Source: Chitinophagales bacterium
Lineage (GTDB): Bacteria; Bacteroidota; Bacteroidia; Chitinophagales; Chitinophagaceae
Assembly: GCA_017303395.1 (NCBI GenBank)
Contig: JAFLBN010000007.1
Span: forward strand, 124,001-188,000
Length of the DNA: 64,000 bases
Reading direction: 5' to 3'
A program made the translations under genes and the position numbers. Positions 27,493 through 37,296 of this stretch are shown one piece after another. How positions within the stretch are numbered: position 1 is the stretch's first letter; every line of letters begins with the position of its first letter. The notes under the pieces were generated by a model. That model had not been told where the DNA came from. It was given only the letters and a program-made list of their open reading frames with translations, and did no database searches.

Positions 27493-28104
27493 CTATAACT
27501 TGAAAATCAATGAAGTATTCCAGCTAATACGCCTATTATCCAAAGGTATATTACCCGTATATACTTTGTGATTATCAAATGGTTTCATCTCAAAAATGTA
27601 TTGGGATTGAACAAAAATATTCTTTGTTAATGGAATTACGTGTGTGTAACTAAAGCCGAATAAGCATGAATAGAAGGCATCTCTGCCACCTGATGCTTCG
27701 TTGTTGTTCCTTGCCATGTGTATCCTGGGTGCAATAGACAACCCGACATAGGTTTTGGTATGCTTCAGTATGGGGAACATATAACCTAGTAAAGGATACG
27801 TAACGTCGTATTGAAGGCTGTTTTTGAGCTCTACAACATCCTCGGCATAGCTGATGTCAGTCTCACTGTATGCGTAATAAAGCAGACTTTCTTCAAGTAC
27901 AAATTTGGGTGATAGTGTTATTCTTGTGGTTATGCCTTTGTCATATGTAGCTGTTTGCCTTTCTGAAAAGGATAAACTACCGCGACCATAACCGCTTTTT
28001 GTAAGCCACAGGCTTAAACCATGTTTTATGCCTATATGGGTTTGTGCATGCAAACTGTTGATAATGAATAATAAAGACAGTAATATGGTTGACAGTTTTC
28101 GCAT
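27493..28104 (-). CDS. Predicted outer-membrane beta-barrel protein
   Basis: This 203-residue exported protein has a signal peptide (about 1-20, cut near LHAQT). Alternating hydrophobic/polar strands with aromatic girdles (GIKHGLSLWLTKSG, KFVLEESLLYYAYSE, YVGLSIAPRI, FVQSQYIFEMKPF) fit an eight- to ten-strand porin-like barrel (PorT/OmpW-like). It lies four bases after the SbtA-like gene on the same strand and is probably co-transcribed with it. No specific function can be read from the sequence. Confidence 0.65.
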   Translation of the reverse strand: MRKLSTILLSLLFIINSLHAQTHIGIKHGLSLWLTKSGYGRGSLSFSERQTATYDKGITTRITLSPKFVLEESLLYYAYSETDISYAEDVVELKNSLQYDVTYPLLGYMFPILKHTKTYVGLSIAPRIHMARNNNEASGGRDAFYSCLFGFSYTHVIPLTKNIFVQSQYIFEMKPFDNHKVYTGNIPLDNRRISWNTSLIFKL

Positions 28105-28107
28105 TAG

Positions 28108-29070
28108 TTATTGTAAATAACTGATTATTGACCAATAAAGCGGTAGCCCTAAGGTAAGATTTAATGGGAATGTAACGCCAAGTGCCATGGGTATGTATAA
28201 ACCCGGGTCGGCTTTAGGTGCTACCTGGCGCATGGCGGCTGGCACTGCTATGTAAGATGCACTGGAGGCTAATATCGCCAACAGGAGCCTGTTGCCTTCG
28301 TGCATGGGAAATTGAGAGCTGATAAGTATGGAGAGTACACCGTTGAACAATGGCATGATCAATGCAAATAATGTAGCAGACTTTCCATAGCTTTTGAAAG
28401 AATTAAACCTTTTGGCAGCAACCATACCCATTTCCAGCAGAAAGATGGCAAGAAACCCCTTGAATATATCTGTAGTAAATGGTTTGATGCCCTCTGCCTG
28501 TTTTACGTCTGTGATGATGCCTATTACCAGGCTTCCAAGTATCATAAGTACCGAACCGTTGGTGAATGACTCGTGCAGAATAGATTTAAGGCTTTTATTA
28601 TTTTCTTCTTTAGTGTATTTTCTCATCAGCAACACACCAACTATTATCGCCGGGCTTTCCATCAGTGCCATAGAAGCAACCATGTGGCCGCCATAACTAA
28701 TGGCTTGGTTTTCTAAAAATCCGGTAGCTGCAACGAATGTAACTGCGCTTACTGAACCATATGCTGCGGCAATTGCCCCTGCATTATATACGCCAACTCG
28801 CTTCCTCAGCAGAAAAAAACTGTAAACAGGTACAATAAGTGCAAAAGCTACAGATAACAACAGTGTAGTCAGGATTTCTGCGTTTACCCCGCTATGTGCA
28901 AGCTCCTGACCACCTTTGAAGCCTATGGAAAACAAAAGGTAGAGGGAGATGAATTTTGAAGTTGTAGCTGGTATTTCCAGGTCGCTTTTTACAATGGTTG
29001 CAACAATGCCTAGTAAGAAGAACAATAAGGTGGGGTTGGTAAGATTACTTATTAGTAAATCATACTTCAT
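28108..29070 (-). CDS. SbtA-like sodium-dependent bicarbonate transporter family protein
   Basis: This 320-residue membrane protein has about ten helices in two inverted halves. It contains SIGFKGGQEL in the first half and AAAYGSVSAVTFVAATGFL with GHMVASMALMESPAIIVG in the middle. The second half repeats the pattern with FLLEMGMVAAKRF and LASSASYIAVPAAMRQ. These match the SbtA/DUF897 family. Cyanobacterial SbtA imports bicarbonate with sodium; the substrate in Bacteroidota is assumed, not shown. No SbtB (PII-like) partner gene is adjacent. Confidence 0.8.
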   Translation of the reverse strand: MKYDLLISNLTNPTLLFFLLGIVATIVKSDLEIPATTSKFISLYLLFSIGFKGGQELAHSGVNAEILTTLLLSVAFALIVPVYSFFLLRKRVGVYNAGAIAAAYGSVSAVTFVAATGFLENQAISYGGHMVASMALMESPAIIVGVLLMRKYTKEENNKSLKSILHESFTNGSVLMILGSLVIGIITDVKQAEGIKPFTTDIFKGFLAIFLLEMGMVAAKRFNSFKSYGKSATLFALIMPLFNGVLSILISSQFPMHEGNRLLLAILASSASYIAVPAAMRQVAPKADPGLYIPMALGVTFPLNLTLGLPLYWSIISYLQ

Positions 29071-29294
29071 GATAGTAGTATTTCCTGCAAAGATAGTAAT
29101 ACTACCATTTATGATTGCTTTTGTGTTATAGTATTTGTTTATGCTTTAATAATAGTGTATTGATAAGTTTTTCTTTTTATCGTGTTGTAGAAATACTATG
29201 CTTGTATTAAGCTGTTATCAATAGATATTTATAGGTGCGCCACCTTATTGTGGAGCTTAGTGAGATTTTTGTTTTATTAAGTACTTTAGCTGCA

Positions 29295-30125
29295 ATGAAA
29301 GTTGTTAAAACATATAGTCAGTTTGCAGATGGGCAAGGCTTTGCAGCTTTATTGCGTGAGCAGGCTCGAAATGTGGCTATTGCAGGTTTATCGTTGCGAA
29401 AGAGTATAAGTGGTAATAACTGGATAAAACTACCATACTATCACCATGTGTTTGACGATGAGAGAAAAGGTTTTGAACGCCAACTGAAGTACTTGAAAAA
29501 TTACGGAGAGTTTATCTCAATGGACGACGTATGGAAGATGGTAAGTGAGGATAAGAAAATAGATGGTAGGTATTTTTGTGTAAGCTTTGATGATGGTTTT
29601 CTGAATTGTTATGATAATATGATGCCTATAACACAGGCATTGGATGTTCCTGTTATCATTTATCTGCCAACAACATATATCAATCTCGATTACAATCAAC
29701 CTGCAGATGCAGATAAAATAAAAAACTTTTACCCCGAAAAGCCAAGACTGGTGCCGTTTCTTAGCTGGCAGCAGTGTAAAGAAATGATGCAGGCTAAAGT
29801 GAGCTTTGGTTCGCATACTGTGCATCATGCCAACTTGATGAAGCTGAATGCAGACGGTATCGAAAAGGAATTGAGCGCCTCTAAGCAGGAAATGGAAAAA
29901 CAGTTGGGTGTGCTATGCAATCACTTTGCATGCCCGTGGGGCAGAAGTGGAATAGACTTCGATGCTACTATTACAACACCCATTGCACAAAAACTGGGTT
30001 ACAAAACATTTGCTACTACAAATAGGGGTACGGTAACCATAGGTGATGATCTGTATACACTGAAACGTGACCACCTGCTTGCCAATTGGGGCAATTACCA
30101 GCTAAAGTATTTTTTCGGTTCATGA
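29295..30125 (+). CDS. Polysaccharide deacetylase
   Basis: The protein has 276 residues from the ATG at 29295; an upstream GTG at 29235 would add 20 residues of poor fit. It is a NodB-type fold with the metal motif SFDDGF, the HxxxH site in FGSHTVHHANL, and a later ACPWGRSG loop. No signal peptide is obvious, suggesting a cytosolic or peripheral enzyme removing acetyl groups from a glycan precursor. The stop overlaps the start of the next gene by four bases, so the two are coupled. Confidence 0.85.
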   Translation: MKVVKTYSQFADGQGFAALLREQARNVAIAGLSLRKSISGNNWIKLPYYHHVFDDERKGFERQLKYLKNYGEFISMDDVWKMVSEDKKIDGRYFCVSFDDGFLNCYDNMMPITQALDVPVIIYLPTTYINLDYNQPADADKIKNFYPEKPRLVPFLSWQQCKEMMQAKVSFGSHTVHHANLMKLNADGIEKELSASKQEMEKQLGVLCNHFACPWGRSGIDFDATITTPIAQKLGYKTFATTNRGTVTIGDDLYTLKRDHLLANWGNYQLKYFFGS

Positions 30126-31240
30126 TAGACGCCAGCGAAATAATAATACGACCTGCAAAGGATGAGGATGCAATACCTGTATGCGATTTGCTGCGTGATT
30201 TGGGGCTTACATTGCCACCCAAAAGCGAGGAGCAAAAAGTAATGGCACACTGGCACAGGATGTGGACGGATAATCCGTATTATAAAACATACAATGAGCC
30301 TGTGTTTTATGGCTGGGTAATGGAGCACCATAAGCAAATAGTTGGCTTCTTTGGTACAGTGCCGCGTATATACTATATGAAGGGTCAACGCATGCCTGTA
30401 TCTGTAGCCAGCAACTGGGGGGTTAAGAAAGAATACCGCAGTCATACAAGTATGTTGTGCGATGCTTATTTCAATGCAAACCCTATTGCAATGAAATTGG
30501 TAACAACAGCTATAAAGCCAACCGGAAAAATATTTGAACGCTATAATGGTAAGCGAGTACCCGATGCAAGTCTGGATAGTGTTTACATAGTGCCGTTCAA
30601 CCTGCCAAAGCTGATGGTATTAAAGTTTAGTAAAGGCAAGTTTTCTTTTATAGCTCCGCTTGCTAAGCTGCTGTCGGCAATACCGGTATGGAAATTACCT
30701 TTCCGATTTGCGAGAGACAAAGGCTTGGAAGAAGTAGATGTTTTTAATATGCCGGCAGACTATGATGCCTTTGTTGATCGTTTTGTGCAATCAAATAATG
30801 TATTCTTGGCATCACGCGACGTACAGAGCATGCAATGGGTATATGGTCACGGTAAACGCGATTTGTTGAAGAAGGTATTCGTATATCGCAATGCAGATAA
30901 TAAGATTGCAGGCTATGCATCTTTGATAGATGAGCCGATAGTTGGCGACAATAGTTTTAAAAGATATAAGATAGGAGACCTTGCAGCTATAGATACTGCA
31001 ACAAAAACAGCCATGCTGAAAGCACTGATACGCTATGCCGCAGATATGAAGGCCGATGTGCTGGAAGTACATATTCCTAATACTATAAGGAAACAAGAGA
31101 TACCGTGCTTTACACTGCAACGCAAAGTTCCATCATTTCCGGTGTTCTATCATTCATCTGATAATAGAATCAATGAATACCTGCAAGACAAGAATAACTG
31201 GTTTATATCTCCCTACGATGGAGATACGATATTAGGATAA
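30122..31240 (+). CDS. GNAT-type N-acetyltransferase-like protein
   Basis: This 372-residue protein starts at the ATG overlapping the previous stop (MIDASEIIIRPAKDEDAIPV), which is the classic first strand and helix of a GNAT domain. Acetyl-CoA loop features appear around FFGTVPRIYYMKGQRMP and SNWGVKKEYR. The C-terminal half appears to repeat the fold in decayed form (KVFVYRNADNKIAGYASL). It is translationally coupled to the polysaccharide deacetylase, so it may act in surface glycan or glycolipid modification. The acceptor substrate is unknown. Confidence 0.7.
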   Translation: MIDASEIIIRPAKDEDAIPVCDLLRDLGLTLPPKSEEQKVMAHWHRMWTDNPYYKTYNEPVFYGWVMEHHKQIVGFFGTVPRIYYMKGQRMPVSVASNWGVKKEYRSHTSMLCDAYFNANPIAMKLVTTAIKPTGKIFERYNGKRVPDASLDSVYIVPFNLPKLMVLKFSKGKFSFIAPLAKLLSAIPVWKLPFRFARDKGLEEVDVFNMPADYDAFVDRFVQSNNVFLASRDVQSMQWVYGHGKRDLLKKVFVYRNADNKIAGYASLIDEPIVGDNSFKRYKIGDLAAIDTATKTAMLKALIRYAADMKADVLEVHIPNTIRKQEIPCFTLQRKVPSFPVFYHSSDNRINEYLQDKNNWFISPYDGDTILG

Positions 31241-31276
31241 GAGAAAAGGGCTGCAATTGCAACCCTTTTCTCTTAT
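31237..31276. terminator. Bidirectional terminator
   Basis: ATAAGAGAAAAGGG (31237-31250) pairs exactly with CCCTTTTCTCTTAT (31263-31276), with a self-complementary TGCAATTGCA core in the loop. It separates the GNAT gene from the convergent groEL. Confidence 0.85.
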
Positions 31277-31290
31277 GATTTGTGTACAGA

Positions 31291-32955
<1,665 letters not shown>

Positions 32956-32977
32956 TTAAATGAAATGGTGAAATGAA

Positions 32978-33259
32978 TTAAACGATTGCAAGAATATCGC
33001 TTTCGCGCATTATCAGGTAATCAACACCCTCGATTGAGATTTCAGTACCTGCATACTTACCATACAATACCGTGTCGCCCGATTTTACAGTCATTGGTTC
33101 ATCCTTTTTACCAGGGCCGGCAGCTACCACAGTACCACGTTGAGGTTTTTCTTTAGCAGTGTCGGGGATGATGATACCACCAGCAGTTTTCTCTTCAGCT
33201 GCAGCAGCTTTTACAATTACCCTGTCGTGCAGCGGTGTAATGTTTACGTTGTTAGCCAT
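32978..33259 (-). CDS. groES: Co-chaperonin GroES
   Basis: This 93-residue heptameric lid has the mobile loop ([20 protein letters not shown]) and the barrel motifs [11 protein letters not shown] and [13 protein letters not shown], and is of full length. It is the first gene of the groESL operon. No CIRCE operator was found upstream, so HrcA control is not indicated. Confidence 0.99.
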   Translation of the reverse strand: MANNVNITPLHDRVIVKAAAAEEKTAGGIIIPDTAKEKPQRGTVVAAGPGKKDEPMTVKSGDTVLYGKYAGTEISIEGVDYLIMRESDILAIV

Positions 33260-33347
33260 AGTATATGATATTTAATTTTTTAAAAAGTGATTGTGAAATG
33301 TATGTACACTTCAGTTAGCATGTTTTGTGCCACAGCAAAATGGATTG

Positions 33348-33378
33348 CAAAGGTGCGTCAAAATTTCATGAAAACAAT
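33348..33378 (-). promoter_or_regulatory. Probable groESL promoter
   Basis: Read on the minus strand: ATTG, 19 bases, CACCTTTG, close to TTTG-N19-TAnnTTTG. The -7 box is 88 bp before the groES start, leaving a long leader. Confidence 0.5.
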
Positions 33379-33446
33379 AATTTTTATAATATGTATATTG
33401 ATTTTCTGTCAGTTGAGGCTTTTAAGGGTAGAAATGAACCATTCAT

Positions 33447-33477
33447 TTTGACAGGGTGTTATCTTCGCATACTTTTA
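33447..33477 (+). promoter_or_regulatory. Promoter of the peroxiredoxin gene
   Basis: TTTG (33447-33450), 19 bases, TACTTTTA (33470-33477), one mismatch to the Bacteroidota consensus and 20 bp before the ATG. Confidence 0.65.
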
Positions 33478-33497
33478 AAAACTAAAAACTAAAATTT

Positions 33498-33968
33498 ATG
33501 GCAATTCAGGTAGGGCAACAGGCTCCAGACTTCACACTGCGTGATACTGAAAAAAATAAAGTAACCCTCAGCGAGCAAAAGGGCAAAAATGTAGTACTGC
33601 TGTTTTTCCCTTTGGCTTTCACAAGTGTATGCACTGCAGAACTCTGCGGCGTAAGGGATAATTTAGCATTCTACAACAACACAAATGCAGTGGTATACGG
33701 TTTATCTGTAGACTCATTGTTCTCATTGGGCAAATTCAAAGAAGAGCAAAAACTGAACTTTACACTGCTGAGCGATTTCAACAAAGAAGTCTCTACTGCA
33801 TACGATTGTATCTATGGCGATTGGTTCAACGATATGAAAGGTGTTTCTAAACGCTCTGCATTTGTTATTGACAAAGAAGGTGTTGTAAAGTATGCAGAGG
33901 TGTTGGAAAATGCTGGTGATGTGCCAAACTTCGAGGCAATACAACAAGTGCTCTCTACATTAAATTAA
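33498..33968 (+). CDS. Peroxiredoxin (AhpC/TSA family)
   Basis: This 156-residue cytosolic thiol peroxidase has a thioredoxin fold with QAPDFTLRD at the N-terminus and the peroxidatic Cys in PLAFTSVCTAELCGVRD. The Thr/Pro-rich shell typical of the active site is present, and a second Cys five residues later (LCG) could act as resolving Cys. No C-terminal resolving-Cys domain exists, so it resembles the AhpE/BCP-like group. It reduces peroxides. The next gene starts 33 bp downstream. Confidence 0.92.
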   Translation: MAIQVGQQAPDFTLRDTEKNKVTLSEQKGKNVVLLFFPLAFTSVCTAELCGVRDNLAFYNNTNAVVYGLSVDSLFSLGKFKEEQKLNFTLLSDFNKEVSTAYDCIYGDWFNDMKGVSKRSAFVIDKEGVVKYAEVLENAGDVPNFEAIQQVLSTLN

Positions 33969-34000
33969 ACCTTAACTTTATTAGATAACAATACTGTAAC

Positions 34001-34927
34001 ATGAAACCTGTAATTACTTTTTTCGCTGCAATGCTTATGCTGAATGCAGCCAGTGCCCAAACGGTTGTTTTCAGTGATATGGAGAGCTGGAAAACAAATT
34101 CTGTTGGATTTCCTCCAACCACTTTGGATGCGACAAGCGGTTGGCGTTGTCCGGATTCTTTAGCTTTTGCATATAGTATTCTTGTTGGTACTCCTCAGCG
34201 CCAATTGTACAAATCTACAGATAAGCATGGTGGAAGTTACGCTGCAAGGATTGTTACTCAATATCAGGGTTCTACTTTGGGAAATCTGGCAGGTGTATTG
34301 ACGAATGCGGTAATTAACCTGGATATAGTAAATCAAAAGTTTACGTTATCAGGTGGTACATCTCTTAACGGAAGAGTAAACTTTGTGAATGCATGGTTGA
34401 AGTACAATCCTACAGGTGGTGATAGTGCAACAGTTATAGTGTCTTCTATAATAAAAGGTGGTAAAGGTAACGGTGATGATTCTGTTGTAGGTAGCGGCCT
34501 ATATTATATAACATCTGCACAACCATATACGCTTGTGAATGTTCCAATAGATTATGGCACAAACACTGCAACACCGAATGCATTGCAGATTGTGTTTACA
34601 AGCAGTGGAGGGCAGGCAACCGTTGGTAGTGAGTTATTTATAGATGATGTAAGTTATTCCATCTTTCCTGCGAGTGTAGGGAATGTAAACAATAATACAA
34701 AGTTTGTAGTTGCTCCAAACCCTGCAAGCACTAAACTGCAATTGCAGTCTGAAGATAAAGTACGTTTTATCATGTATAGTGTTACAGGTCAGCAAGTATT
34801 ATCTGTAGATGTTAATGGTAGTACAATTGTTGATGTATCATCTCTTGCTGCTGGCACATATTACTATGCAGCCATAAATGCAAATGGCGAGATGGTAAAA
34901 AACAACAGTATTGTAATTGCTAAATAA
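34001..34927 (+). CDS. T9SS-secreted protein, PCMD/carbohydrate-binding-like
   Basis: This 308-residue exported protein has a signal peptide (cut near ASAQT). A beta-sandwich domain opens with FSDMESWK...FPPTTLDATSGW and contains KSTDKHGGSYAARI. The C-terminus is a T9SS sorting domain (VVAPNPASTKLQLQS ... VDVSSLAAGTYYYAAI). It shares its architecture with the protein at 2156-3037. A near-consensus TAACTTTA box lies just upstream. It is likely a surface carbohydrate-binding protein; the ligand is unknown. Confidence 0.8.
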   Translation: MKPVITFFAAMLMLNAASAQTVVFSDMESWKTNSVGFPPTTLDATSGWRCPDSLAFAYSILVGTPQRQLYKSTDKHGGSYAARIVTQYQGSTLGNLAGVLTNAVINLDIVNQKFTLSGGTSLNGRVNFVNAWLKYNPTGGDSATVIVSSIIKGGKGNGDDSVVGSGLYYITSAQPYTLVNVPIDYGTNTATPNALQIVFTSSGGQATVGSELFIDDVSYSIFPASVGNVNNNTKFVVAPNPASTKLQLQSEDKVRFIMYSVTGQQVLSVDVNGSTIVDVSSLAAGTYYYAAINANGEMVKNNSIVIAK

Positions 34928-34945
34928 AATTTAGTGTTATCTCGT

Positions 34946-34981
34946 AAAAATAGAAGGAGCCAATTGGCTCCTTCTATTTTT
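34946..34981. terminator. Perfect palindromic terminator
   Basis: AAAAATAGAAGGAGCCAA (34946-34963) is followed directly by its exact complement (34964-34981). It ends both the T9SS gene and the convergent histidine kinase, whose stop lies within it. Confidence 0.88.
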
Positions 34982-36374
34982 TGTATGTCTTTGTACTATC
35001 TACCGGCAGGAATATGCTGAATGTACTACCCTCGCCAACCACAGATTCTACATAAATATCGCCTTTGTGTAGCTCTATGATACGGTGAGCTAATGCAAGC
35101 CCAAGACCGGTACCATGTATCATATTCGTATTCTCGTACTTGTACCCGCGGAAGAATGGCTGGAAGATGTTTTGCAGTTCTTCTGCCGATATCCCCGGCC
35201 CATTATCTTTTACCTCAACAACAATATTTTGGTACGTATAGGTGAGCGATACTTTGGCACACTTGTCTTTAGAAAACTTACATGCATTGTGTATCACGTT
35301 TCTCAACGCACTGTAAAGCAGTGCTTCGTTGCCGTAGAGGATGTCAAAACCCTCGCTCTCAGGAAAGTCTTCGAAGTTCAGCTTCACATCGTACAACTGG
35401 CTGATTTTTTTCATCTCACCGGGTATGCGCATCAGCAATTCATCTATACGTACTTTGGTGAGGTCAATACCACCGACAGAGCCACTTGCTTTGGCTATTT
35501 CCAGAATGCTGCGTACAAGCAGTGCCAGACGTTTAACGTCGTCTTTTACTGATAGGAATACTTTTTTGTATTCTTCGTTGCTGCGTTCTTTGTGTAGTGC
35601 AACATCCAGTTGGCTTGATATGGCAGCAAGAGGAGTCGTAAGTTCGTGCGATGCGTTTGACAGGAAACGACGTTGTGTATCGAAGGAAGATTGAAGCCTA
35701 TCCAACAGGTTGTTAATAGTTGTGGCAAGCTCCCAAAGTTCATCCTTTTCTTTGCCGGTTGTAAGGCGTGCAGAAAATGCTTCAGACGATATTTGTGTTA
35801 GCTTTTCTGTAAGATTACTGATAGAACGTACAACACGTTTAGAGAATATATAGCCGGCAATGGAGAATATGATTACAAATGCAATGATGCCAATAATCAT
35901 CCTTGTGCGCAGGTTCGACATCCATGCTGCAATATTTTTTTCCTGACCCGCAACTATTACAACTTCTTTTTCAGGTTTTTCAGGGTCAGCATATATTACT
36001 ACAGTTCGGGTATCATCTTTATAATAGTATGGAGTGTTTTTGCGCCCTGTTACTATGAGATTTTTACTGACTTTAAGTTGCTGTGTTGCATCTTCATCAT
36101 AACGATACTTAATACTATTCTGAGCGTTGCAAATGATGATACTTTTATCTTCAAGCGTACTGGCGGAGTTGGCATTGAGTGTATTTAGCAGGCTGTCGTT
36201 ATTGGGTTTCAGCGCATTTAACTGATAGGTGCTTACAGCCTTGTAAAGCAACTTGTTTCGTAGTTCTTCTTCCTTGTTTTGTAGTGTGTAGAAGTATAGC
36301 AGTACACAACCTGTCAATAACAACAGGATTGCAATAAGGGTATATCCAAAGGCAATACGAAGTTTAATCTGCAT
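34974..36374 (-). CDS. Sensor histidine kinase (OmpR-partner type)
   Basis: This 466-residue membrane kinase has two membrane helices (about 8-28 and 160-180) enclosing a 130-residue periplasmic sensor. A HAMP segment follows, then a HisKA helix with NASHELTTPLAAISSQ (phospho-His) and a HATPase_c domain (NVIHNACKFSK, DNGPGIS, GTGLGLALAHRI). It pairs with the OmpR-type regulator whose gene overlaps its start by 11 bases. The signal is unknown. Confidence 0.94.
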   Translation of the reverse strand: MQIKLRIAFGYTLIAILLLLTGCVLLYFYTLQNKEEELRNKLLYKAVSTYQLNALKPNNDSLLNTLNANSASTLEDKSIIICNAQNSIKYRYDEDATQQLKVSKNLIVTGRKNTPYYYKDDTRTVVIYADPEKPEKEVVIVAGQEKNIAAWMSNLRTRMIIGIIAFVIIFSIAGYIFSKRVVRSISNLTEKLTQISSEAFSARLTTGKEKDELWELATTINNLLDRLQSSFDTQRRFLSNASHELTTPLAAISSQLDVALHKERSNEEYKKVFLSVKDDVKRLALLVRSILEIAKASGSVGGIDLTKVRIDELLMRIPGEMKKISQLYDVKLNFEDFPESEGFDILYGNEALLYSALRNVIHNACKFSKDKCAKVSLTYTYQNIVVEVKDNGPGISAEELQNIFQPFFRGYKYENTNMIHGTGLGLALAHRIIELHKGDIYVESVVGEGSTFSIFLPVDSTKTYKK

Positions 36375-37059
36375 CTGTTTTTAGTATATAGCCCATACCT
36401 ACTTGGGTGTGTATGAGCTTGGGGGTAAAATCTTTATCCAGCTTTTTGCGCAGAAAGTTTACGTAAACATCTATCACGTTTGTTTGGGTGTCAAAGTCTA
36501 TATCCCATACATCTTTAGCTATATCTGCACGAGACACAACACGTCCTTTATTTTTCAGCAAATATTCAAGTAGCTGAAATTCTTTTGCAGTAAGGGCAAT
36601 TTTTGTTCCGCTGCGTTTTACTTCTTTGTTGTCAAGGTTCACCTCAAGATCTGCAATGGTCAGTGTTTTTTCTTCAGGAGCATCCAATAGTACATCTGTG
36701 CGTCTCAATAGAGCTTTCACACGTGCTAAAAGTTCTCTGAATTCAAATGGCTTTACGATATAGTCATCTGCGCCAACATCAAATCCCTGTATTTTATTAT
36801 CCATGAAGTTGAGCGCTGTGAGCATAATGATAGGAATGCGTTTATCCTTTTCGCGGATAATTTTACACAGCTCATACCCGTTCATGAACGGCAGATTGAT
36901 ATCAAGTATAATGAGGTCGTAGGCGTTATTCAGGTACAGCTTTTTACCTTCCAGCCCGTTGTATGCAACTGAAACTTCAAATTGTTCTTCTTCAAGCCCG
37001 GCTTCAAGTGTATCAGCAATCTTTTTCTCGTCTTCAACCAAAAGTATAGTGTGTTTCAT
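36364..37059 (-). CDS. OmpR/PhoB-family response regulator
   Basis: This 231-residue regulator has a receiver domain (Asp53 in LIILDINLPFMNG, Lys in DDYIVKPFEFREL) and a C-terminal winged helix (LTAKEFQLLEYLLKNKGRVV, TNVIDVYVNFLRKKL, GMGYILK). It is the partner of the histidine kinase that overlaps its end and the first gene of the pair. The divergent neighbour encodes the PNGase F-like protein; control of that gene is possible but unproven. Confidence 0.95.
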   Translation of the reverse strand: MKHTILLVEDEKKIADTLEAGLEEEQFEVSVAYNGLEGKKLYLNNAYDLIILDINLPFMNGYELCKIIREKDKRIPIIMLTALNFMDNKIQGFDVGADDYIVKPFEFRELLARVKALLRRTDVLLDAPEEKTLTIADLEVNLDNKEVKRSGTKIALTAKEFQLLEYLLKNKGRVVSRADIAKDVWDIDFDTQTNVIDVYVNFLRKKLDKDFTPKLIHTQVGMGYILKTDAD

Positions 37060-37296
37060 GAACCGGTATTTAAATAAAGCCGAAAAAATAACAAGCCCTG
37101 ATTTGAGACCATATTAAAAAGTGATTAAAGATAGCATAGGTTGCCATTTAGTAAATACGTGATTATTATAGCTTTACTATTTTAACTGTTACTCTAATAT
37201 ACGCCAATTTGCCGGAAATAAGATGTACACTTCTTATGGTCTGACCCATGACATTAATTATGAGTATATTGTAGTGATAAAATTAATTTGACCTAT

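Noticed and set aside
33260-33497. CIRCE (HrcA) operator before groESL
   Set aside because: No TTAGCACTC-N9-GAGTGCTAA element or near match was found.
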